Source of the DNA: Ryuthela nishihirai
Taxonomy: Eukaryota > Arthropoda > Arachnida > Araneae > Heptathelidae
DNA: 64,000 bases
Assembly: GCA_038380435.1 (NCBI GenBank)
Contig: JAWZYU010000024.1
Coordinates: 51,298,613 to 51,362,612 of the forward strand
Direction: 5' to 3'
Under the pieces are notes generated by a model. The model was not told the origin of the DNA, made no database searches, and saw only the letters and a list, made by a program, of their open reading frames with translations. The position numbers and the translations under genes were made by a program. Positions 1-10,689 of the stretch are shown piece after piece. Numbering within the stretch: the first letter of the stretch is position 1; every line of letters starts with the position of its first letter.

Positions 1-852
1 AGTCATAATTTTGCGCACGGCGACAAACCGCAATAATTCGAACGATTTGAAAAGAATATGAAAAAAAATTATTTTGTTATAGTGATTATATAAAAATATT
101 ATAGAACAATCTATAATTATTAGTATTTTTTAGACACAAATAACTACCAGTAAATTTTTAAATTATTAATTTATATATTTAATTCAAACAAAATTTATGT
201 TTTAAATATAGTTACATATTATTCCTGAGATAGTTTACTAAATATCTCCACAATTGGAGTGTTGCTCTCTGAGAGTTTCAAAGTTGTGGAAATATTGCCA
301 TTAGCGAAATAAGAAGTGGACCCTCTCTCTGTCCCTCCTTACTTACCTTTCTGATTCCACATATTAAAAAGAATGCTAGATAGGCTTAAGAAACCATCAT
401 ATACTCTTTTATGACGTAAGGCTCTGTTAGGGACGCAAATTCGAACAAGAAAATTATTTATTCGAAAATTTACAAAAAAAATAAATGACAGTGGAAAGAA
501 CTTATTGTTAAAAAAAAGCAATGTTTCCCAGCTTCTGATTCCCGGATCCCTAGGGGTTCTCGGAGGTAGTAAAGGAGATTTTCTAATTACTTTTAATATT
601 TCAGAAAACTTTAATTTATTTTATTTCACGCGATTACATAACCGCGTTTAATTTTATTGCTTTTGGCTGCAATTATGTGAGTTCAGCATGGCAACACTGA
701 CTATCTCATGTTGATCACAAGATGCAATTTGCTGTTGATGAAATAATTTCTGAAGCATCGAATTTCTATACTCAAATAACAAACAGCAAATAATGAACTA
801 TACGGAACTTGTATCAAGAGTCCGCTATGCGAAGATCTATATTTAGGTTAAA
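1..852. other. AT-rich stretch without a recognised gene
   Basis: Low-complexity AT-rich DNA. Short open frames on both strands show no domain, no codon signal and no homology I recognise. I see no RNA gene or mobile element before the SINE that follows. Confidence 0.6.
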
Positions 853-861
853 ATGTATCAG

Positions 862-1328
862 GTTGCGTTGTTTTATTTCTGAGCGACATTTTTTTACACA
901 CAATGGACTAAATGGCCAGGGACCCCAAAGTTCAAGAGAAGGCTGGGGGAGATCCACTAGACAACTCTTAGCAGACAGATGCACACATGCACGCTGGATG
1001 GACGGCCATCCAGCAAGCGTGTGTGCATCTGTCTCCTAACAGCGTGTTTTTAAAGCGTGTTCTTTAACGTGTATCAGCGTGTTCTTTAACGTGTAAGTAG
1101 CGTGTTCTTTAACGTATACATGATATGGCTCTACGTACACGGATCACGGCTTAACATCCCATCCGACGGACGGCTGTTTTTCCAAACTCATCGGTATTCC
1201 CTACTGACCTAAGGCGGGGGGGGGGAGTTTTACGGAGATAAATCTCAACGCTGGCCCAGCTGGGACTCGAACCTGGGAACTAATGATTATGAGCCTAGTG
1301 CTCTACTGACTGAGCCACCTCCGCCCCG
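862..1328 (-). mobile_element. SINE-A copy with internal expansion and hairpin
   Basis: A reverse-oriented tRNA-derived SINE. The tail lies at the left and the tRNA-like head at the right, ending in a run matching the complement of the A-box head. Flanking direct repeats ATGTATCAG (853-861 and 1329-1337) look like a TSD. The copy is about 85 bp longer than a typical 383 bp copy. It contains an imperfect inverted repeat of about 29-bp arms (about 977-1038) and three tandem versions of the internal CGTGTTCTTTAACGTG block (about 1055-1120). The B-box complement is visible near 1262-1275. Short open frames here are not genes. Confidence 0.9.
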
Positions 1329-1582
1329 ATGTATCAGATCCTGATTGGAAGAGAGCCTACAGAATTAGACCTCGATTCTCAGATAGAATGAGAATTCGTT
1401 GATGGGCCACAGATAGAATGAAACTTCGCAGGGGCTCCGTGATGCCAAAAACGTTGCAAACCTCTGGCATAAAGTGCTAGAATCTAAATAAATTAAAACT
1501 CTCAATGCATAATCAACACAAACGTGCACAGGTTCGCATAATCAAACATAACCTGAGAAAGCTGCGCTTTCCAGGTTGTTGA

Positions 1583-1965
1583 GAGGCGGGGGTGGCTCAA
1601 TCGGCAGCGCGCCAGGCTCGTATTCTGTAGTTCCCAGGTTCGAGTCCCAGCTGGGTCAGCGTTGAGATTTATCTCCGCAAAACTCCCCGCCTGCCCACGG
1701 TCAGTAGGGGACACCGATGGTCTTGGAAAGCTCGCCGTCCGTAGGGTGGGACTTTAAGCCGTGGCCCGGTGTGCGGGAGAGCCATACCCTGTGCACGTTA
1801 AAGAACACGCTGGATGGCCTTGACGGGAGGCTACCATCTGTCTCCCAACAGCTGTTCCAGTGGGTCCCCTCCCCCAACCTTCTCTGAGCTTTCAGGGTCC
1901 ATATGACCTGGCCATTTAGCCCATGGTGTGCAAAAAAGTGATGCTCAGAGGTAAAACAACCTAAA
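1583..1965 (+). mobile_element. SINE-A, full length
   Basis: Starts with the GGCGGGGGTGGCTCAATCGG head (A box), then the B box GGTTCGAGTCCC near 1639, the conserved body, and the tail GGTAAAACAACC. A 13-bp direct repeat TCCAGGTTGTTGA flanks it at 1570-1582 and 1966-1978. The intact TSD and full length indicate a fairly recent insertion. Confidence 0.95.
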
Positions 1966-1978
1966 TCCAGGTTGTTGA

Positions 1979-2779
1979 AAGCCAAAACGTTATCAAAAAA
2001 ATATAATTATATCTCAACAAAATACTATTGTTTTTTCTAATTACCGAGATCAAGGCATCATTCGAAACCAAATAGCCGCAAATTACCCATCAAGCATTCC
2101 TTGAAACGCCCGTTTAGAACGGCTCCTCGCAATCCGCTCGTAAGCATTACATTAGGTCATAGTTTAAACAATTCTTGCTTTAAAGCTGCCTGCCCTCGTC
2201 CAGTAAGAGACTTCGGGCTTAAAGCCCAAACAACGCTTTAGCACTTGGCATTCAACGCAATAATTTAATAACATGGTTAGCGTGAAGAGAAATGAGCACG
2301 TGTCTGATTTGTTTGGCATTGTTATTGTTCTGGGAGAAGGCGCATGATGTCTCCATGGATACTTAATCTATTTACTGGTTCCAATGGCATGCCGGGGAGA
2401 TGGAAGTCTTAAATTATGCGTGCGACATGATTTCAGGGAGAGTGTAAATATGCTCAAGATGCAGATCAGCAGAGACTTGAAAATGACTTCCGAATGTCTT
2501 ATTTGCCCAAGTCAATACGCTTAACAAAGAAGCCCATATCTCATGTCTTTAATTTCCTCCAATTTGGGATTTTAGGTAGCTTTAACGGTTTGCAAATAGA
2601 GTTTCCGAATAATAAATAGTTAGACAATTATAACGATATATACACTCTGTGGCCACTTTAAAAGGACCATTCTTATGGGACATTTTAAAATACATAACTT
2701 ATTAAATAAGCATCATATAGGGAAAAAATATGAATGATGATTTATTAATTTAATTAACTCTATCTAAATCTCGACTTTT
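1979..2779. other. Unannotated single-copy-looking sequence
   Basis: Mixed composition, with a moderately GC-richer part near 2080-2250. No open frame of note, RNA gene or repeat recognised. Confidence 0.5.
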
Positions 2780-2789
2780 AATGATATTC

Positions 2790-3180
2790 GGAGGGGGGGG
2801 GGGGGTCAATCAGTCGTTAGTACCGAAATTTGTAATCTGCAGTTCCCAGGTTCGAGTCCCAGCTGGGTAAGCTTTGAGATTTATCTCCCGAAAACTCCCC
2901 TCCCTGCCCACGGTCAGTAGAGGACACCGATGGTCTTGGAAAGGCCGTCCTCCGTCGGATGGGACGTTAAGCTGTGGTCGCGTGGGCCGGGGAGCCGTAC
3001 CCTCTGCACGTTAAAGAACACACTGGATGGCCTTAATGGAAGGTTACCATCTGTCTCCCAACAATTGTTCAGTGGGTCCTTTCTCCACAATCTTCTCTGA
3101 GCCTTCGGGGTCCTTGTGACCTGGCCATTTAGCCCATAATGCGCAAAAAAGTGTTCCTCAGAGATGACACAACACAACGA
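2790..3180 (+). mobile_element. SINE-A, diverged full-length copy
   Basis: The head is replaced by a poly-G run (2791-2805) but the B box GGTTCGAGTCCC and the whole body are present to the degenerate tail. Likely TSD AATRATATTC at 2780-2789 and 3181-3190 (9 of 10 match). More substitutions than the 1583 copy suggest an older insertion. Confidence 0.88.
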
Positions 3181-3495
3181 AATAATATTCATTCTACACT
3201 TAAATAGTTATGGATGTTTGAATATTTAAAAAGTAATAGCAACAAACGTTCACTAAATGACTTATTCTGAAAGCTTTACACGTCTCGTCAAAAGTTAAGC
3301 ACGGATTACCAAAAAGCAAATAAAAAATAATCTTTAGCGATAAATAAAAGATTCTTAACGTACCTAGATAATTTAAAGTATGGTTTAGAAAAATCCATGT
3401 GTAAACATCGTATAACGTAACGGAATATGTAAACCACATACCCTATAAAAGAAATACCTTCGTAAAAGCTTGGTCATCCATACGATATCTTAGAT

Positions 3496-3680
3496 CAGTG
3501 GTTCTCGACCTTTTATGCTTCACGTACCTCCTGGAAATGTGTATGTAATTGGCGTACCCCTTGTATAGATAGATAAAACTATAGTTATAGTATAACAATG
3601 GGAACAAAATAAAACACTGACTTTGTTACTACATCTAGCGACTTTTGAGCTCCCATGGCGTACCCCAAAAAGTTACCCCT
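3496..3680. mobile_element. Small non-autonomous hAT-like element
   Basis: Begins CAGTGGTTCTCGACC, the start typical of hAT terminal repeats, and ends GGCGTACCCCAAAAAGTTAC plus CCCT, an inverted form of a common hAT end. A direct repeat ATCTTAGAT flanks it (3487-3495 and 3681-3689), matching the 8-bp hAT target duplication. At 185 bp it carries no transposase. Confidence 0.75.
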
Positions 3681-4004
3681 ATCTTAGATGGTAAAAGGAC
3701 ATCCATATATCATCTCTGATATATGTTATGGATATTTCCTGGATATTGTGATTGTGTGGAAAATTGTGTAGCACAAAACTGATTTTATTGAGCATGAAAC
3801 ACTGCAATGTGAAATATCATGTCCATTTAACGTGAATTTCGCTTTCATGTTTAGAAATATTATTTCTCTATCAATGATCTATACAAAATGTCAATAATTT
3901 CATAGTTAAATATTTCAGTGTCCATGTCGGTAATTTCAAAGTCAGATCTAATAAATATCACATGTCAATGTCAATAATTTCCGTAACAAATATTATAAAC
4001 GTCA

Positions 4005-4625
4005 CAAGGCAATGGTATTATCTTGGGAGCTATGTAACAGATACTGGTGATGTGCGGCATGAGATTAACAGACGGATAGGGATTGCTGCCGGGACTTTTA
4101 AGAATCTATGGAGAGTGTGGAGAAATAGGCGTATACATCTAAAGACTAAAATTAGACTGTATAATAGTTTGGTTCTTTCTAGGGTTAGTTATGGTAATGA
4201 AACTTGGACACTTTGTAAACAAGATAACAGGAAACTAGATGCTTTTGATTCCAGATGCTTACGCAGTATCTTGGGCATTAGGTGGTTCAACCTTGTAACT
4301 AATGATGAGGTTAGGCAAAGGAGTTGGCAACGTCCTTTAAGCAGCATATTGTGCAGAGAAAGACTCCGTTGGTTTGGCCATGTTGCCCGTATGGATAATT
4401 ATAGATTGGTGAATAGGGTTATGAACAGTGTGCCTAAAGGCCTCAGAAAGAAGGGGAGACCTAGGATGCGGTGGGCAGACAATGTCAAACAGGACCTTGT
4501 TAGAATTGGTGTGCAGTGGCCAGATGCAGTAGATGTAGGTCAGGACAGACTTGCTTGGAGAACTAAATTACACGGTCTGGTTGGACCTCCATAGCCCATG
4601 GCTGTTTGAGGATGATGATGATGAT
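4005..4625 (+). mobile_element. 5'-truncated LINE (RTE/CR1-like), C-terminal part of the pol protein
   Basis: An open frame (to 4594) encodes only the end of a non-LTR retrotransposon polyprotein: YLGSYVTDTG, then EINRRIG, the region after the RT palm, then RLRWFGHVARM (about 4360) and GRPRMRWADNVKQDL (about 4455), a C-terminal signature common in RTE- and CR1-like elements. Endonuclease and the catalytic FADD part are absent, so the copy cannot move itself. The frame runs upstream to 3962 but that part shows no homology and is host flank. The stop is followed by a GATGATGAT tail, a simple-repeat 3' end typical of RTE. A second copy of the same family lies at 12.3-12.6 kb. Exact clade is uncertain. 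Confidence 0.88.
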
Positions 4626-4682
4626 TTACAGGTCCTTAAATAATGTCTTGAAAACTGTATGAAATACAAATACGTTTCATAA

Positions 4683-4763
4683 TATTTGCCTCTTTTACCA
4701 TTATTAACATTCTGAAAGGGGAGGGCAGGCCCTTGTACCCACCCTTAGATCTGACCCTGCATA
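4683..4763 (+). mobile_element. Right-terminal fragment of an unclassified TIR element
   Basis: Ends CCCTTAGATCTGACCCTG after a purine-rich block containing CATTCTGAAAGGGGAG. The same layout occurs at 30075-30154. I see no left end near this copy. Confidence 0.45.
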
Positions 4764-4825
4764 TTACACATGTTACGTTGCAAAAAGGAAATTTAAAATC
4801 AATTTCAAGAATAGAAAAATAATAA

Positions 4826-4906
4826 TGATGATTAATTAACAGAGAGTAATGGTAATTAATTAACAGAAAATAATGATAGTTAATTGACAAATCAATTAAT
4901 TAGTTA
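4826..4906. repeat. Three short tandem units of about 28 bp
   Basis: Units share TTAATTAACAGARARTAATG with drift. A minor local minisatellite in AT-rich DNA. Confidence 0.6.
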
Positions 4907-5198
4907 ATGCGACCACGATCGATGTAAGAGCATATCAATCTAATTCGTAGAGCAGGATTTCAAATCATAAACGTCATTTTTATATTATCTAAATACCCTA
5001 AATGTATGTTCAATATCAATAATAGTGAAAAATTATTATTCCGTAACTCTCATTTAATGAGTTACCGAGTTTTGAATTTCATTTTACATTGACATAACAT
5101 GAAATATTTTTAATAAAGAAGCCACTTATTGCATTAGAGATTATACCTCACTAGCCTCTAGGTACAGGAAGAGGTAGTGCGCTCTTATATACAGTTGT

Positions 5199-5568
5199 GG
5201 GGGCGGGAATGGCTCAGTCGGTAGCGCGCCAGGCTCGTAATCTGTAGTTCCCAGGTTCGAGTCCCAGCTGGGTCAGCGTTGAGATTTATCTCCGCAAAAT
5301 TCCCCGCCCTGCCCACGGTCAGTAGGGGACACCGATGGGCTTGGAAAGGCCGCCGTCCGTCGGATGGGACGTTAAGCCGTGTCTCCGTGTGCGGGAGAGC
5401 CATACCCTGTGCACGTTAAAGAACACGCTGGATGGCCTTGACGGGAGGCTACCATCTGTCTACCATCCCCTCCCCCAACCTTCTCTGAACCTTCGGGGTC
5501 CATGTGACCTAGCCATTTAGCCCATGGTGTGCAAAAAAGTGCCGCTTAGAGGTAAAACAACCCAACTC
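5199..5568 (+). mobile_element. SINE-A, near full length
   Basis: The GGGGCGGGAATGGCTCAGTC head, B box and tail GGTAAAACAACCCAA are intact. One internal deletion removes part of the block usually reading CAACAGCTGTTCCAGTGGG. The direct repeat TTGCATTAGA directly follows the tail (5569-5578), but its upstream partner (5129-5138) lies 60 bp before the head, so either the transcript began upstream or the repeat is coincidental. Confidence 0.93.
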
Positions 5569-5578
5569 TTGCATTAGA

Positions 5579-7132
5579 ATATTAATTACGTACTTTACTA
5601 TATACACTTAGCACATATATTTTTTTTGTGCTGAAATTGTAGAATAATAACGCCATTTTTACAAATTATCAGTGTTTTAATAATTAAAGATATATTTTTA
5701 TATCATTCTTAAACTCTTACATTAGAAACTGTTAAAGCCACTAGGACCGCAAACCACTTCAAATCTCGGCCATAACGATGCCACATTTCACGAAACCACT
5801 TTTGAATCCCGAATATCACCATCATCTAGAACTTCTCTACGAAGCACACACAACACATCAAATAACCTTTGAACAACTCTGAAAGGTAGCGCTGTATAGT
5901 CCTCTGGAATGGCAGCAACAGCTTTACCAGCGACAGAGTCCATTTATCCAATAGGTATTCAAATAAACGTCACCGGCTTTTCGGCGTCATAGCGTTAGCT
6001 CCCATTGTTGTCGCATCGCAGCTGCTACACGTTGTGGATGGAGTACATTCCATACTGCCTAGGCGTGTGCACTTTGCCTGCCGCATTCTCTATATCAATA
6101 TGAACCCCCCCTTGCTCATTCCGACCGAAACTCAAGAGTTGAACAGAGGGAGTATCATATCTGCCTCTATTCAAATAACGGTTAATATGTTGGCTGATGT
6201 GCGCGAACAACGGATCGCCATCCTGTGAAAAGCCTGGCTTCGTGCTACTCTACGCGATGCACAGATTATTTAAGGCTTTATGATAGTACGCGGCTTTCAT
6301 ACATATATATCCTAAGTAAAGGTTTCGGTTTACTGGTGGAATTAATTACCTTTAATTGTTCGTGTGATACGAATAGTCGTTGTAGAGAGTTGTTGATGTT
6401 CAGTTCCTATTGCTTTGAATGGTGCAGATGCCGAAGGAGCAATTCTACTCGTTCAGGTGTTATGGTCGTATGAGTGTCATGTGCGCGAGCTGGCCTTCAG
6501 TGCAGAGTTTCGCGGCTCTTTGTAAGAGGGAGGGGCGGTGGAAGGGGGGGATTATTGTTTGGGGTTCTGTAAATCACCTTTATGAGGAGTATGTTGTGAT
6601 GGCTGTCATGGGAACACATTAATCTGTTTTATATGACTAATAGTGGGAGTGAGATGAGGTCTGATGACTTTCAGTGCCACGAAGGTCAAATCTTTCTTCG
6701 TGCGGGGAATAATAAAGATAATAATGATATCTGATGATCTTAGGTCAGAGGTGTTTAACCTCCTCGTCGCTTTTCTGAAGTTTGGGATTTCTACGTTGAA
6801 GGACATATTTTAATTACATATGCTGAAATAAAAAGAATCCCGTGTCATGACAAAGAAATCAAATTCGAATTTCTTGACCTGAATAAATTTTGGCGTAAAT
6901 ATGTTATATAGTTAGTTGATATGATAGTTTAGATACGTTTAGTTGATATGATAATCAACTAACTCAATTAAATCTATCTCAATATCAATGTTTCACCAAA
7001 TTTCGCTGGAATATTAATATCAGCATAGTTAGTCATAATTATAAAAGTTAATTAACACAGAAAAAAAGAAGTCATATAACATTATATTAAACAATTTGAT
7101 AAAATATGTAAGAATTTATTTTAGACATTTGT
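5579..7132. other. Unannotated 1.5 kb, possible orphan exon
   Basis: AT-rich except about 5710-6240, which is closer to balanced composition. On the minus strand a 51-codon frame (5797-5952) begins at an ATG and includes EDYTALPFRVVQRLFDVL. It has no homology that I recognise and could be an exon, a pseudo-exon or chance. The remainder has no gene or repeat I can support. Confidence 0.35.
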
Positions 7133-7529
7133 ATATACACCGAAGAGCCAAAACATTATGACCACCTGTTTAATATGATGTTTGTCCTCCACGTGCAGCC
7201 AAAACTGCTCTGACTCGGCAAGGGATGAACACTACAAGATTTCTAAAGGTGTCTTGTAGTATCTGGTACCAACACGTTTACCAGCAGATCCTTTAACTCT
7301 TGTAAGTTACGTGGTTGAGCCGCCACAGATCAGATTTGTTGTCCCAACACAAACCATAGATGCTCGATTGGATTGATGTCTGGAGAAATTGGAGGCCAGG
7401 GCAATACCTGGAAATCTTCCTCATGCTCCGTGAACCATTCTTGAACAATCCGGGCAGTGTAGCATGGCGCATTATCCTGCTGAAAGAAGCCACAACTACA
7501 GGGGTGTACCGTTGACATGCAAAGATGTA

Positions 7530-7741
7530 CAGTCACTCAAAAAAGTATCCGAACGCTATGTTTGATTACATAATTCAGAAAAAATATCTGGCAATGATTT
7601 TTTTATATTAGTGATCTGGCAACCTTCGTGTACGTACACGAAGGTTGCCAGATCATTAATTTCTAAAAAAAATCTTTGCCAGATATTTTTTCTGAATTAT
7701 GTAATCAAACATAGGGTTCGGATACTTTTTTGAGCAACTGT
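7530..7741. mobile_element. Foldback MITE (copy 1) inside Tc1
   Basis: A near-perfect palindrome with two arms of about 105 bp. Ends read CAGTCACTCAAAAAAGTATC and its complement, with TA at the left edge and TG (decayed TA) at the right. The centre is GTGTACGTACAC. CAGT ends and TA targeting suggest mobilisation by a Tc1/mariner transposase. Confidence 0.9.
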
Positions 7742-8241
7742 GCCTGATGTGCAGTGATGTTTAGGTATGTGGTAGACGTCATAGTTTCCTGCACATGAAT
7801 GACTGGACCCAGGGTTTCCCAGCAGAACATTGTCCAAAGCATTATACTTCCTCCACTGGTTTATTTTCGTCCCACGGTGCATCCTGGTGCCAACACTTCC
7901 CCAGGTAAATGACAACTACGTACTTGGCCGTCCACATGGTGCAACAGGAAACGAGATTCATCGGACCAGACGATCTTCTTCCAATAATTCAAGGTCCAGT
8001 TTTGATGTTCGTGTGTCCCATTGTAGGCGCTTTCGACGGTGAACCGAGGTTGGCATGGGCACTCGGAGTGGCCTGCGACTACAATGTATATTGCAGCCCC
8101 ATTTTCAGCAGGGTTCGATTTACTGTGTGTTGTGGCACATTACTCCCGACACTATCATTCAAATTACAGGCGAGTTGTGCCACACTATCCCTTCTGTTAG
8201 CTCGTACCTTACGGGATAGCCTTCACTCACCTCTAGCATCG

Positions 8242-8546
8242 TCTCCGCAAAATTCCCCACCTTGCCCACAATCAGTAGGGGACACCGATGGGCTTGGAAA
8301 GGCCGCCGTCAGTCGGATGGGACATTAAGCCGTGGTCCCGTGTGCGGGAGAGTGCGTGTGCGGACTACCCTGTGCACGTTAAAGAACACGCTGGATGGCC
8401 TTGACGGGAGACTACCATCTGTCTCTCAACAGCTGTTCCAGTGGGTCCCCTCCCCCAACCTTCTCTGAGCCTTCTTGGTCCATGTGACCTGGCCATTTAG
8501 CCCATGGTGTGCAAAAAAGTGCCGCTCAGAGGTAAAACAACCCAAC
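8242..8546 (+). mobile_element. 5'-truncated SINE-A inside Tc1
   Basis: Lacks the tRNA-like head and starts in the body at TCTCCGCAAAATTCC, with a complete tail. A 12-bp TSD CCTCTAGCATCG lies at 8230-8241 and 8547-8558, within Tc1 sequence. Truncation with an intact TSD shows it was truncated at insertion. A small internal duplication places GTGCGTGTGCGG near 8347. Confidence 0.94.
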
Positions 8547-8845
8547 CCTCTAGCATCGATGAACCGTGGTCGGCCCACACCGTGCCGGTGGTTCGTGGAT
8601 TTTTCTTCCTCGGGCTACTTTTTGAAGGTACCAACCACAGGTGACTGTGTGCACCCCACAAGCCTTGCCGTCTCAGAAATGCTCTGATCCAGTCGTCTGG
8701 CCATTACAATTGGGCCTTTGTCAAATTCACTTCTAGTGCCTTTCCCATGTGAAAAACAAAAATAGCAGTGATTAACAGAGCTCAGTATCAGGTGTTATTT
8801 ATACCGTTTCATAACCATCACACGCTTCGTCGTTTACCTACAGTT

Positions 8846-9474
8846 GCTTCGATTTGCCGTCCTTCGAATGGGACATAAAGACGTGGTCTGTGTGCTGGAG
8901 AGCCATATCCTGTGCACTTTAAAGAACACGCTGGATGGCTTTGACGAGAAGCTACTCTCTCTCCCAACAAATGTCCATTGGGTCACTTTCGCCCAACCTT
9001 CTCTGAGTCCATGGGGGTTGGGTTGTTTTACCTCTGAGCGGCACTTTTTTGCACACCATGGGCTAAATGGCCAGGTCACATGGACCCCGAAGGCTCAGAG
9101 AAGGTTGGGGGAGGGGACCCACTGGAACAGTTGTTGGGAGACAGATGGTATCCTCCCGTCAAGGTCATCCAGCGTGTTCTTTAACGTGCACAGGGTATGG
9201 CTCTCCCGCACACGGGGCCACGGCTTAACGTCCCATCCGACGGACGGCGGCCTTTCCAAGCCCATCGGTGTCCCCTACTGACCGTGGGCAGGGCGGGGAA
9301 TTTTGCGGAGATAAATCTCAATGCTGACCCAGCGGGGACTCCAACCTGGGAACTATAGATTACGAGACTGGCGCGCTATCGACTGAGCCACCCCCGCCCC
9401 TGAGTCCATGGGGATCTGACAATTTAGCCCAGTGTGCCACTTGGCAAAAAAATGCCACTTGGAGGTAAAAAAAA
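8846..9474 (+). mobile_element. Old 5'-truncated SINE-A split by a younger SINE-A
   Basis: The left part (8846-9016) and right part (about 9414-9474) form one diverged plus-strand SINE from the GCCGTCC block to the tail GAGGTAAAAAAAAA. The interruption is a reverse SINE-A at 9017-9399. Divergence from the consensus is clearly greater than that of the inserted copy. Confidence 0.9.
9017..9399 (-). mobile_element. SINE-A inserted into an older SINE-A
   Basis: A full-length reverse copy from tail (GTTGGGTTGTTTTACC) to head (CACCCCCGCCC). A 14-bp TSD CTGAGTCCATGGGG lies at 9003-9016 and 9400-9413, derived from the host SINE's own body, so the insertion order is certain. Confidence 0.95.
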
Positions 9475-9599
9475 ATCAATACTCAGTTTGTCGCGTTTTA
9501 TTCATATCCAGCAGCTTATAGTCCGAATTGTTATAACAACTGAGAAATACAGTGTTACTTACAAACAAAATTATTAAATTGAAATTGAACGTAGCAGCA

Positions 9600-10685
9600 A
9601 TTCAATATTTATGTATCTTCTGAGAAGATGTCGGTGACAATATGCCGTGCTGTCAACAACAACTAGTCAATATATTAAGTATTTTCAGAAAAACCTTATC
9701 GACAACTGCTCTTGCGGTTTTTGGGATAAAATATTAGCGACAGTCGGCCTTGCGGTGCACAAGTAATAAATAATTTATCTCCCTAGAGTAAAAATATCGG
9801 TGACAATCAACTATGAAGCATGCAACAACCAGTCAATATTTTATATTCTTTGAGGAAAAAATATATCGATGATAACCAGCCGTTAAGCACACAACAGCTA
9901 GTCTATATTTTAGGGACGGCAGGTAGCTCAGCCGTCTTCCACCAGCTAATGACAATTTTTGGGGCGGGGGTGGCTCAGTCGGTAGCGCGCCAGGCTCGTA
10001 ATCTGTAGTTCCCAGGTTCGAGTCCCAGCTGAGTCAGCGTTGAGATTTATCTCCGCAAAATTCCCCGCCCTGCCCGCGGTCAGTAGGGGACACCGATGGG
10101 CTTGGAAAGGCCGCCGTCCGTCGGATGGGACGTTAAGCCGTGGCCCCGTGTACGGGAGAGCCATACCCTGTGCACGTTAAAGAACACGCTGGATGGCCTT
10201 GACGGGAGGCTACCATCTGTCTCCCAACTACTGTTCCAGTGGGTCCCCTCCCCCAACCTTCTCTGAGCCTTCGGAGTCCATGTGACCTGGCCATTTAGCC
10301 CATGGTGTGCAAAAAAGTGCCGCTCAGAGGTAAAACAACCCAACGATATATTTTAGGTCTTTTGAGGAAAAAAAATGTCGGAGACTGTCAGCCATGAAGC
10401 ATACAACAACCAACTCATATCTTATGTTTATTTGAGAATGAGTTTTAGTGACAACAGGCAGTGAGCTGCAGAACAAGCATTAAAATTATGCGCCTCTTCA
10501 GGTCGGCCATGGAGTACACAACAACCAGTCAGCTTTTTTCTCTCTTCCACAAAACTATCATTGACAATTGGGTATGTGGTTCAAAACCAGTCAATATTTT
10601 ATGGCTGTTAAAAAAAAGCCACTGACAGTCGTCGTGCGGTGCGGAACATCAGGCAATATTTTGTCTCTTGAAAAAAATTGCACTA
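9600..10685. repeat. Degenerate tandem repeat, period about 70 bp
   Basis: Repeated motifs CAACAACCAGTCAATATTTT, then a TTTGAGGAAAAAAA spacer and GTCGGTGACAAT recur at roughly 70-bp steps, with strong drift between units. About ten units flank a SINE-A inserted at 9961. The period is judged by eye. Confidence 0.75.
9961..10346 (+). mobile_element. SINE-A, full length, inside the 70-bp repeat
   Basis: Head GGGGCGGGGGTGGCTCAGTC, B box and complete tail. The repeat TATATTTTAGG follows the tail (10347-10357) and also occurs at 9904-9914. The intervening 46 bp (9915-9960) do not fit the host repeat and may have arrived with the SINE. Confidence 0.93.
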
Positions 10686-10689
10686 GAAA

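Larger units (their letters stand above)
7133..8840 (-). pseudogene. Tc1-family transposon remnant, broken by a MITE and a SINE
   Basis: Read on the minus strand from right to left. An N-terminal helix-turn-helix region (about 8740-8560) contains [17 protein letters not shown] and a GRPRF AT-hook-like motif. The catalytic part includes WSDESRF (about 7965, first Asp), then DNAPCYTARIVQEWF (about 7470-7430, second Asp) and WPPISPDINPIEHLW (about 7400-7360, Glu of the DD34E triad). Between these, two foreign insertions split the gene: the MITE at 7530-7741 and the SINE at 8242-8546. Frameshifts and stops also occur, so the protein is dead. The left end GAAGAGCCAAAACATTATGA (7144-7163) is a known type of Tc1 terminus; the right end is degenerate. 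Without the insertions, the length fits a Tc1 element. Confidence 0.9.

Noticed and set aside
1583..1660. tRNA genes at each SINE-A head
   Set aside because: The heads have A and B boxes but do not make a complete cloverleaf and are always linked to the same body and tail.
3962..4004. Start of the LINE frame at 3962 as a true start codon
   Set aside because: Homology to LINE pol begins only near 4005; the upstream codons are host flank that happens to be open.
5797..5952. Host exon on the minus strand (51 codons)
   Set aside because: A plausible-looking peptide but short, with no splice evidence and no recognised homology. Kept only as a remark.
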